Positions 1 to 5,042 of a stretch of 6,120 nucleotides of DNA are shown piece after piece. The notes beneath the pieces were generated by a model. It made no database searches. It saw only the letters and a program-made list of their open reading frames with translations, and was not told where the DNA came from. Position 1 is the first letter of the stretch. Each line of letters starts with the position of its first letter. The stretch is from positions 1 to 6,120 of the forward strand of contig JAFQUG010000298.1 in the NCBI GenBank assembly GCA_017408625.1, given 5' to 3'. The stretch comes from Clostridia bacterium (GTDB lineage: Bacteria > Bacillota_A > Clostridia > Oscillospirales > CAG-272). The translations under genes were made by a program, and so were the position numbers.

Positions 1-1175
1 AATACGCTCTCTCCCATGCTGTCAAGTCCTGTGGGCAGGATGACGGTTGTGACGTTTGTATTGGCGAATGCGGTGTCGCCCAGCGTGACCAAGCCCTGCG
101 GCAGGGTAAGCTCCTCGATCTTGGTGGAGCAGAAGGCAGCGTTGCCGATCTCGGTGACTGAGTCGGGGATCTGCACGTCGGTCAGTGCAATGCATTTATA
201 AAAGGCGGAATCGCCTATGCGCAAAAGCGTTTGGGGAAGCTCAATATCGGAAAGACTGGTGCAATCCGAAAAGGCAAACGAGGGGATCTCGGTGATGTGT
301 GAGGGCAGTCGGACCTCTTTGATATAGCTGCACCCGTCAAAGGCATACGTTTCGATGCTTGTAACGCTTTCGGGCAGAAGCACGGTTCGGATCATTTTGC
401 AGCCTGCAAATGCGCCAAACCCGATTTCGGTCAAGCCGTCGTGAAAGGCAAAGGCTTCGAGCAGCGTGCAATCCTGAAAGGCATAGGAGCCGATGCGCTC
501 AAGTCCTTGGGGCAGGTTGGCCTGCTTCATGCTTTTACAGCCCTTGAACGCGTTTGTATCGATGGAATAGCTGCCCGTCACGGCATCTGCCGAAAAGCTC
601 TCCAGCTTTCTGCAATCGGCAAAGCATTGCTCGGGAATGTTGCCGTCCAAGGTGCCGATGCTGACGCTTGCCAGCTTTGTGCAGTCAAAAAACGTCTGGA
701 TGCCGAGTGACACGGCGCCATCTATGCGCACCTCGGTGATCTGTGAATAGGCAAATGCACCGTTGCCGATCGAGAGGTGGTCGCAGGAAAAGATGAATTT
801 TTCAATTTTCGTGCCGGCAAACGCTCTGTCGTCAATCTTGCAAACCGTATCGGGCAGGGTGACCGACGTGATGCTTTGATATTCGAAAGCGGAGTTTGCG
901 ATGGCAGTTACGCGTTCTCCTTGGGGAGAGATGGGCGGAATGCAGATCGCTTGGTCGGTGCAAGTACCTATGCCGGTTACGCTGCAGGTGCCGTCCTCAT
1001 GGGATTGATACGTAAGTCCCGTGCTGTACACAAGCGGCGTATCGGTGGCTTGCGTATCCGTGTCTGAGAGCATGCTGTTGATCTCGGACAAAAGACCGTT
1101 CCCGTTCTGAAGGGATTGGCAGCTGCAAAGCATGCAGGTGCCGAGAAGTAAGGTGAGAATGATGAGCTTTTTCAT
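1..1175 (-). CDS. BspA-like leucine-rich-repeat lipoprotein (C-terminus beyond window)
   Basis: The frame is open from an ATG at 1175 down to the window edge, giving 391 residues without a stop; the C-terminus is missing. The start is set by GGAGGA five bases upstream of the ATG. Residues 1-19 form a lipoprotein signal peptide (MKK, then a hydrophobic stretch, ending L-C-S-C with Cys19 as the probable lipidated residue; Cys14 is an alternative). Residues 20-50 are a low-complexity Ser/Thr/Asp linker. Residues 51-80 carry a G-L-T-Y...D-G-T-C-S-V-T-G-I-G-T-C-T-D segment that I recall preceding the repeats in related gut proteins. From about residue 90 come roughly 13 repeats of ~23 residues of the LRR_5 type (I-x-x-x-A-F-x-x-C-x-x-L-x-x-V-x-L-P). 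Family knowledge: such repeats form solenoids used for surface binding. Inference: an outer-surface, membrane-anchored binding protein; the ligand is unknown. It is transcribed divergently from the RNA promoter at 1283-1311. Confidence 0.93.
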   Translation of the reverse strand, partial: MKKLIILTLLLGTCMLCSCQSLQNGNGLLSEINSMLSDTDTQATDTPLVYSTGLTYQSHEDGTCSVTGIGTCTDQAICIPPISPQGERVTAIANSAFEYQSITSVTLPDTVCKIDDRAFAGTKIEKFIFSCDHLSIGNGAFAYSQITEVRIDGAVSLGIQTFFDCTKLASVSIGTLDGNIPEQCFADCRKLESFSADAVTGSYSIDTNAFKGCKSMKQANLPQGLERIGSYAFQDCTLLEAFAFHDGLTEIGFGAFAGCKMIRTVLLPESVTSIETYAFDGCSYIKEVRLPSHITEIPSFAFSDCTSLSDIELPQTLLRIGDSAFYKCIALTDVQIPDSVTEIGNAAFCSTKIEELTLPQGLVTLGDTAFANTNVTTVILPTGLDSMGESV

Positions 1176-1200
1176 GATGTTCCTCCGGGTTGATACGCTT

Positions 1201-1229
1201 ATTATAGCACCGCAGAGGGAGGATGTAAA
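1201..1229 (-). promoter_or_regulatory. Promoter of the LRR lipoprotein gene
   Basis: On the minus strand, TTTACA (1229-1224) lies 17 bp from a perfect TATAAT (1206-1201). The -10 is preceded by TGC, making it an extended -10. An A/T-rich block at 1231-1250 sits just upstream of the -35, where an UP element would be. The predicted transcript starts about 20 bases before the lipoprotein ATG, which fits a short leader. Confidence 0.82.
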
Positions 1230-1282
1230 GCATTTTTTAAATATCTCTTTATCTGCGGAGCAAATTTAAAAACAAAAAAGAG

Positions 1283-1311
1283 TTGACAAAGCAACTCTCG
1301 TATGCTATAAT
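1283..1311 (+). promoter_or_regulatory. Consensus promoter of the antitoxin RNA candidate
   Basis: TTGACA (1283-1288), a 17-bp spacer and TATAAT (1306-1311) match the housekeeping consensus in all 12 positions. The -10 has a TGC extension, and an A-rich tract at 1262-1280 forms a likely UP element. No ribosome binding site or reading frame follows; instead a hairpin with a T-tract ends the unit about 90 bases later. A promoter this strong in front of a non-coding unit is what is expected for a constitutively made, short-lived antitoxin RNA. Confidence 0.9.
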
Positions 1312-1317
1312 AATGAC

Positions 1318-1407
1318 GGAGAGAGCCGATGACGGTTGTTCCCCAACAAAACGATTAAGAATTAACCGCCTAAGATTGGGAGTCGCAGGCGGTTAATTCT
1401 TTTTATT
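1318..1407 (+). ncRNA. Convergent antisense RNA, candidate type I antitoxin (~90 nt)
   Basis: The ends are inferred: the start is about 7 bases after the -10 box at 1306-1311, and the end is the T-tract after the stem 1357-1401. The RNA has no ribosome binding site and no meaningful reading frame. It carries a small 5' hairpin (TTGTT 1336-1340, CCCC loop, AACAA 1345-1349) and then the 15-bp terminator stem. It runs against the toxin mRNA and is fully complementary to that mRNA's 3' part, including its last five sense codons and stop. Family knowledge: txpA/ratA-like systems use 3'-overlapping antisense RNAs to trigger RNase III cleavage of the toxin mRNA. Inference: this RNA does the same to the 1393-1482 transcript. 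Expression is not shown by sequence alone. Confidence 0.72.
1357..1407. terminator. Shared bidirectional terminator of toxin mRNA and antisense RNA
   Basis: The arms at 1357-1371 and 1387-1401 are perfectly complementary over 15 bp around a 15-base loop. On the plus strand the stem runs into T-rich 1400-1407, a good terminator for the antisense RNA. On the minus strand it is followed by a weaker T-run (complement of 1348-1351), so termination of the toxin mRNA may be less efficient. The toxin stop codon (1395-1393) lies inside one arm. Confidence 0.85.
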
Positions 1408-1482
1408 ATGATTATCAATGTAAGTCAAAAGTGCTATAATGAGCCCTGCAAGCAGGATCAACAGCTCCCAAGTAACGTACAT
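1393..1482 (-). CDS. 29-residue hydrophobic peptide, putative holin-like type I toxin
   Basis: The ATG at 1482 opens a 29-codon frame ending at TAA (1395-1393). The peptide starts MYVTWELLILL, has one predicted membrane helix (about residues 4-22), then the acidic/basic polar tail DNHNKKN. The start is supported by GGAGGTGAT, with GGAGG at 1495-1491 and 8 bases to this ATG; an in-frame ATG at 1488 is only 2 bases away and too close. The pattern (a short N-terminus with an aromatic-Glu pair, a Leu/Ile helix, 'ALLTYID' and a Lys-rich end) resembles the Hol_Tox putative holin-like toxins of Firmicutes. Family knowledge: such peptides insert in and damage the host membrane when overproduced. The convergent antisense RNA, structured leader and shared terminator all support a toxin role. 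This is an assignment by resemblance and layout, not by a search. Confidence 0.83.
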   Translation of the reverse strand: MYVTWELLILLAGLIIALLTYIDNHNKKN

Positions 1483-1585
1483 GAGCATCACCTCCCCTCA
1501 TATCGGGAAGGCCAAAAGAATCTGCGTTCCCGATTAAGGGAAGCAACCGCCACCGTATGGCTCTCTACGGGTACCTCTCGGAACC
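1483..1585 (-). promoter_or_regulatory. Structured 5' leader of the toxin mRNA with SD-sequestering hairpin
   Basis: The predicted leader is ~103 bases. Just before the start, CCTTCCC (minus 1511-1505) pairs with GGGGAGG (minus 1497-1491), including the Shine-Dalgarno core, as 7 bp with one G-U pair around a 7-base loop. The upstream segment ATCGGGAA (minus 1534-1527) is an 8-of-8 complement of TTCCCGAT (minus 1509-1502), which overlaps the arm that hides the SD. That same segment can instead pair with TTCCC at minus 1542-1538. Two exclusive folds are therefore possible, one closing and one freeing the ribosome binding site. Folding was done by eye. Confidence 0.7.
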
Positions 1586-1591
1586 AAGAGC

Positions 1592-1620
1592 ATTATATCA
1601 CGTTTTTTGCTGTTGGTCAA
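1592..1620 (-). promoter_or_regulatory. Promoter of the toxin mRNA
   Basis: On the minus strand TTGACC (1620-1615) is followed after 17 bp by TATAAT (1597-1592), with TGA directly before the -10 (extended -10). The predicted start is near 1585, leaving a ~100-base leader, which is unusually long for a 29-codon gene but usual for type I toxins. Confidence 0.82.
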
Positions 1621-1693
1621 TATCGAATTGACGAAAATTCGATGATTATTTACTTATTACACTGTAAATGACGCGTGAATTTGCCCGGTACGG

Positions 1694-1722
1694 TTGACAA
1701 ACTCCGTAAATATTGCTATAAT
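1694..1722 (+). promoter_or_regulatory. Promoter of the isomerase-cysS-gtrA operon
   Basis: TTGACA (1694-1699), a 17-bp spacer and TATAAT (1717-1722) give a perfect consensus with a TGC-extended -10. The predicted start near 1729 leaves about 39 bases to the first ATG at 1768. Because the promoter lies inside the longer reading frame that begins at a GTG at 1675, it also argues for the 1768 start. I see no leader structure such as a T-box between the promoter and 1768, so cysteine-tRNA control is not apparent. Confidence 0.9.
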
Positions 1723-1767
1723 GATAAGATGAAGTTTGAGGAAAGATCTCAGGAAAGGAGAGGTGCT

Positions 1768-2646
1768 ATGCAAACAAGAATCAAGCCTTTGACTCCCTGT
1801 ATGCCCACGCGGTTTTACGGCTGGTGTCCGGACGGTCGCTATTCGCTTTCAGCATCGCTGCAGAATTTGCACGATTGCGGCTTTGGTGCGGCTGACGTAT
1901 CGCTGGAAAATATTGCCTTGTTGGATGACGCATGGCAAAGCGTGCTGTATGCCGCTGCTGCGCGTGCCAAGGCTCTTGGAATCGCCTTGCCCGTGTGCCA
2001 CCTGCCTTTCTATATGCCCAATCCCGATGACAAGGTGGCCATGCAGCGTTTTGCGCGCGAGCAGGAGCGCGGCATTGAGGCGGCCGCACTGATGGGAATT
2101 CCCGTAGCGGTCATTCACCCCATCGCCCGCCATTCGTCAAGGATGTCCAAGCAGGACTGGTTCGCCGAGAACGTCGCATACCTCTCTCCGCTTTGCCAAA
2201 AGGCCAAAAAATTGGGCGTGACGCTTGCAGTGGAGAATATGGCAAGCACCAAGGAGTCTTTGCACGACCATCTGTACGGCTGTCGCGCCGTGGAGATCAA
2301 GGCCATTGCCAATCAGCTTGGAATTTCTACCTGTTGGGATACGGGTCACGCGCACACCGCGGGGCTTGTGCAATCCCATGAGATCGGGCTGCTGGGCAGT
2401 ACGCTTGCAATCGTGCACTTGCATGACAATCGCGGCGAGGACGCACATCTTGTGCCTATGACGGGCGAGATCGACTGGGCTGACGTGGTGCGCGGCCTTT
2501 GTGCCGTGGGCTACGAGGGGGCTTTGGATTTTGAGACCAAGACCTCACACCTTTGCATGTACGACAAAATGCGCGAGCAGCTGGCAGCAGACACGCTGGG
2601 CGCAGCACGCACGCTTGTGCGTATGATGCAAACTACTAAAGGATAA
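1768..2646 (+). CDS. TIM-barrel sugar-phosphate isomerase/epimerase family protein
   Basis: The protein has 292 residues, starting at the ATG at 1768 behind AAAGGAGAGG. It shows the AP-endonuclease-2/xylose-isomerase-like barrel pattern. The putative divalent-metal ligands and active-site residues lie on successive strands: His78 (CHLPFY), His117 (VIHP), Glu156 (LAVENM), Asp191/His194 (WDTGHAH), His218 and Asp220 (HLHDN), and Glu256 (DFETK). Length and motif order are normal and complete. Family knowledge: members isomerise or epimerise sugars (e.g. myo-inositol catabolism, tagatose epimerase) or act as endonuclease IV. This one lacks clear endonuclease IV signatures, so the sugar role is more likely. 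The substrate cannot be given. It is the first gene of the operon, 15 bases before cysS; the pairing with cysS suggests co-expression, not a shared pathway. Confidence 0.9.
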   Translation: MQTRIKPLTPCMPTRFYGWCPDGRYSLSASLQNLHDCGFGAADVSLENIALLDDAWQSVLYAAAARAKALGIALPVCHLPFYMPNPDDKVAMQRFAREQERGIEAAALMGIPVAVIHPIARHSSRMSKQDWFAENVAYLSPLCQKAKKLGVTLAVENMASTKESLHDHLYGCRAVEIKAIANQLGISTCWDTGHAHTAGLVQSHEIGLLGSTLAIVHLHDNRGEDAHLVPMTGEIDWADVVRGLCAVGYEGALDFETKTSHLCMYDKMREQLAADTLGAARTLVRMMQTTKG

Positions 2647-2661
2647 GGACGGATTTTTATT

Positions 2662-4104
2662 ATGATCTTATATAATTCACTTTCACACAAAAGAGAAGAG
2701 TTCGTGCCCCATGAGCCGGGCAAGGTCAGCATTTATACCTGCGGACCTACCGTGTATCACTATGCGCACATCGGCAACCTGCGCACCTACATCATGGAGG
2801 ACGTGCTGGAAAAGTACCTGCGCTACGCAGGCTATGACGTCACGCGCGTTATGAACATCACCGACGTCGGTCACTTGACAAGTGACGCGGACGAGGGCGA
2901 GGACAAGATGCTCAAGGGCGCAAAGAGAGAGCATAAAACGGTCATGGAGATCGCACAATACTATACCGATGCGTTTTTTGCGGATTGCGAAAAGCTGCGC
3001 ATCAAGACGCCCGATATCGTGCAGCCCGCAACAGGCTGCATCAAGGAGTTTATTGATCTTGTGCAAGGCCTTTTGGATAAGGAATATGCGTACGAGGCGG
3101 GCGGCAACATCTATTTTGATACCGCCAAGCTGGATAAATACTACGTGTTCAACGATTTCTCGCAGGAGGATCTTGCCGAGGGCGTGCGCGAGGGCGTAGA
3201 GAAGGACGAGAATAAGAGAAACAAGGCGGATTTCGTGCTTTGGTTTACCAAGTCCAAGTTTGACGACCAGGAGCTCAAGTGGGAGTCTCCCTGGGGCATC
3301 GGCTACCCCGGCTGGCATATCGAGTGCTCGGGCATTTCCATGAAGTACCTTGGCGAGTACCTGGATATCCACTGCGGCGGCATTGACAACGCATTCCCGC
3401 ACCATACCAACGAGATCGCGCAGAGCGAGGCGTACATTGGTCACAAGTGGTGCAATTACTGGTTCCACGTGCTGCATCTGAATACTGACAGCGGCAAGAT
3501 GAGCAAGTCCTCGGGTGAATTTCTGACCGTGTCGCTCCTGGAGAGCAAGGGATACGATCCGCTGGCATACAGATTCTTCTGCCTGCAGTCGCATTACCGC
3601 AAGTCGCTTGTGTTCTCTTGGGAGAACTTGGATAACGCAGTGGTCGCTTACGAAAAGCTGATCGCGCGCATCATGCAGCTCTCGACCGAGGGCGAGGTGG
3701 ACGCCGAGGCTTTTGCTGCGGGCAAGGCAAGCTTTGTCAAGGCACTGGATAACGACCTCAATACTTCGCTTGCCATCACCGCCGTTTACGATGTGCTCAA
3801 GGCAAAGTGCAACGATGCCACCAAGCGCGCACTGCTCAATGACTTTGACGCAGTCCTGTCGCTTGAGCTGGTGCAGACTGCCGACAAGCGTCGCGCAGAG
3901 AAGGAAGAGGCAGAGAGAGCCGAGCGTGAGCAGGCAATGAAGGACCCCTTTGTTGCTGAGATCCTTACCCTGATCGACCAAAGAGCCGCAGCCAAGAAGG
4001 CAAAGGATTTTGCCGAGGCAGACCGCATCCGTCAGTACCTTTTGGATAAGGGCGTGACGCTGATCGACTCGCGCGAGGGCACTACCTATCAGATCAATCA
4101 ATAA
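2662..4104 (+). CDS. cysS: Cysteinyl-tRNA synthetase
   Basis: This is a class I aminoacyl-tRNA synthetase of 480 residues (family usually ~460-480) that charges tRNA-Cys with cysteine using ATP in the cytoplasm. The Rossmann catalytic core starts with YTCGPTVY (26-32) and the HIGH-type motif HIGN (36-39). The catalytic zinc ligands are Cys27, Cys222 (IECSG), His247 and Glu251 (PHHTNE). The KMSKS loop is at 279-283. The helical anticodon-binding region follows, with a charged Lys/Glu-rich stretch at 408-425 and the DFAEADRIR segment at 449-457 that is typical of the CysRS C-terminus. All key residues are present and there is no frameshift. The ribosome binding site is modest: AAGGA at 2645-2649, 12 bases before the ATG and overlapping the upstream stop. 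Only 15-16 bases separate it from both neighbours, so it is translated from the operon message. Confidence 0.98.
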   Translation: MILYNSLSHKREEFVPHEPGKVSIYTCGPTVYHYAHIGNLRTYIMEDVLEKYLRYAGYDVTRVMNITDVGHLTSDADEGEDKMLKGAKREHKTVMEIAQYYTDAFFADCEKLRIKTPDIVQPATGCIKEFIDLVQGLLDKEYAYEAGGNIYFDTAKLDKYYVFNDFSQEDLAEGVREGVEKDENKRNKADFVLWFTKSKFDDQELKWESPWGIGYPGWHIECSGISMKYLGEYLDIHCGGIDNAFPHHTNEIAQSEAYIGHKWCNYWFHVLHLNTDSGKMSKSSGEFLTVSLLESKGYDPLAYRFFCLQSHYRKSLVFSWENLDNAVVAYEKLIARIMQLSTEGEVDAEAFAAGKASFVKALDNDLNTSLAITAVYDVLKAKCNDATKRALLNDFDAVLSLELVQTADKRRAEKEEAERAEREQAMKDPFVAEILTLIDQRAAAKKAKDFAEADRIRQYLLDKGVTLIDSREGTTYQINQ

Positions 4105-4120
4105 GAAAGAATACGGAAAT

Positions 4121-4645
4121 ATGGAAAATAACGCAAAAAAGACCACCAGGGAAGCGGTCATGTACCTGATCTTCGGCGTGCTGACCACTGCTGTGAGTTG
4201 GATCGTGCGCTTTGGCATTCTGTGGCCGGGTAAGGCCATTTTGGGCATTACGGATGAGTTGAGCATCGAGTACACCGTGCTGTTTACGGTGGCGAGCGTG
4301 ATCTCCTGGGTGTGCGCCGTGCTGTTCGCATTCTTTACCAACCGCGCGTACGTGTTCAAGGATGCAGACAAAAAGGCCAACATCTGGGTGCAGATGGCCG
4401 AGTTTTTCGGCGGCAGAATTGCGACGTTCGTGCTGTTTGAGTATCTGCTCAATCTGGGCGTGGTCATGCTGCTGGGCGCGATCTTGCCTGAGCAGATCGA
4501 GCTTTTGACTCTGGATCTGTCCGCCTACAGAGGCGCGGGCATCGAGCTTTTCGCCATGGGCGTGGCCTCGGTTGCAAACATCGTAGGCAACTATATCATC
4601 GGTAAGTTTTTGGTGTTCAGAAAGGCCAAGAACCCGACCGACTAA
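4121..4645 (+). CDS. GtrA-family membrane protein
   Basis: The protein is 174 residues with four predicted membrane helices at about 12-34, 52-74, 97-121 and 140-166. The GtrA hallmarks appear twice, as F-F-T-N-R-A-Y-V-F (71-79) after helix 2 and N-Y-I-I-G-K-F-L-V-F-R (157-167) at the end of helix 4, as expected for the internally duplicated family. Length is slightly above the usual ~130-150 because of extended loops between helices 1-2 and 3-4. Family knowledge: GtrA proteins are thought to move lipid-linked sugars across the membrane for cell-surface glycan modification. The substrate is not deducible and no glycosyltransferase partner is in the window. The start is 16 bases after the cysS stop. 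Only a weak SD (CGGA, 4114-4117) precedes it, so translation may depend on coupling. It is the last gene of the operon. Confidence 0.92.
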   Translation: MENNAKKTTREAVMYLIFGVLTTAVSWIVRFGILWPGKAILGITDELSIEYTVLFTVASVISWVCAVLFAFFTNRAYVFKDADKKANIWVQMAEFFGGRIATFVLFEYLLNLGVVMLLGAILPEQIELLTLDLSAYRGAGIELFAMGVASVANIVGNYIIGKFLVFRKAKNPTD

Positions 4646-4660
4646 ATGGTTATGTAAAAA

Positions 4661-4691
4661 GAAAAAAACCGACCTTGCGTCGGTTTTTTTC
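4661..4691 (+). terminator. Intrinsic terminator of the cysS operon
   Basis: The arms at 4661-4673 and 4679-4691 are perfectly complementary over 13 bp around a 5-base loop (CTTGC). The stem is GC-rich at the loop end with seven A-T pairs at the base, so the run of seven T follows the GC core as in a classic terminator. The A-run on the other side makes it possibly bidirectional. It starts 15 bases after the gtrA stop. Confidence 0.93.
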
Positions 4692-4698
4692 TTTGGTA

Positions 4699-4917
4699 GT
4701 TACGTCGCGCGTAACGGGGGACAGGCCCTTGTTACACCGCGACATTGTTTTTTTGGTTGATTTTACTTGTCCTGCGGCGTAACAATGCTCCGTCCCCGGT
4801 TACACGCGTTCCCCGAGCGGTCAACCAAGCGTGTAACTGCAAAGACGGCTTTTCATTGATCGTTTGCAGGGGACGGCGTCCTCGACAGCCCGCAACTTAG
4901 TTCCGTCCACCTGTTAC
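4699..4917. repeat. REP-like cluster of alternating GTAAC/GGGGAC palindromic units
   Basis: Seven GTTAC or GTAAC pentamers occur in strictly alternating orientation (4699, 4711, 4731, 4779, 4799, 4833, 4913). The 30-base segments 4711-4740 (plus) and 4774-4803 (minus) match at 24 of 30 positions. Weaker copies start at 4829 (plus) and end at 4917 (minus), all sharing CGCG(T/C)-GTAAC-GGGGAC-GG. The pairs can fold: GTTACG/CGTAAC (4699-4715), a 10-bp stem over 4711-4735, and GTTACACGC (4799-4807) with GCGTGTAAC (4829-4837). No gene was found here. It resembles repetitive extragenic palindromes or a small non-autonomous element; a Y1-transposase link is only a guess. Confidence 0.72.
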
Positions 4918-4979
4918 GCACGCGAGGGAGAACGTGAGATCAAACAGCTTTGCGGTCGCATTGGATCGAGGGCTGTCGA
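4882..4979. repeat. 10-bp perfect inverted repeat at the end of the palindrome cluster
   Basis: TCGACAGCCC (4882-4891) and GGGCTGTCGA (4970-4979) are exact complements separated by 78 bases. The left arm lies inside the REP-like cluster and the right arm just outside it. They may be the base of a long hairpin or the ends of a small element. The role is unknown. Confidence 0.5.
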
Positions 4980-4997
4980 AATATGAATTTTCGTTTC

Positions 4998-5042
4998 GTG
5001 CAAGGCTTTGTGCAATCCGTGCAAAAGTATTGCATTTTTTTT
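4998..5042 (+). promoter_or_regulatory. Triple GTGCAA repeat with terminator-like hairpin upstream of the pilin promoter
   Basis: GTGCAA occurs at 4998-5003, 5010-5015 and 5019-5024, followed by the reverse form TTGCA at 5030-5034. The last copy and TTGCA can form a 5-bp stem (TGCAA 5020-5024 / TTGCA 5030-5034) followed by eight T (5035-5042). This may be an operator next to the promoter or a weak terminator insulating the pilin gene from upstream reads. I cannot choose between them. Confidence 0.4.

Noticed and set aside
997..1233. 78-codon minus-strand frame overlapping the start of the LRR gene
   Set aside because: It is a different frame from the lipoprotein signal peptide, runs through the promoter and ends early. 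The real frame starts at 1175 and stays open to the window edge.
1486..1488. Alternative in-frame ATG two codons upstream for the toxin peptide
   Set aside because: It is only 2 bases from GGAGG, too close for initiation; the ATG at 1482 has 8-base spacing.
1408..1671. 87-codon frame on the plus strand across the toxin region
   Set aside because: It has no ribosome binding site and starts right after the antisense RNA T-tract. It covers the toxin gene, leader and promoter in antisense, and its product looks random.
1675..1767. GTG start giving a 31-residue extension of the isomerase-like protein
   Set aside because: The extension would contain the -35 and -10 boxes of the operon promoter, while the ATG at 1768 has a good SD and begins at the usual N-terminus.
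2683..4467. 594-codon open frame on the minus strand, antisense to cysS and gtrA
   Set aside because: It lies opposite two fully recognisable genes, has no recognisable domain or plausible composition, and starts inside gtrA. It is a by-product of the codon bias of the sense genes.
4699..4917. CRISPR-like repeat array
   Set aside because: The units alternate orientation, are imperfect, and have unequal short gaps; there are no uniform spacers or cas genes.
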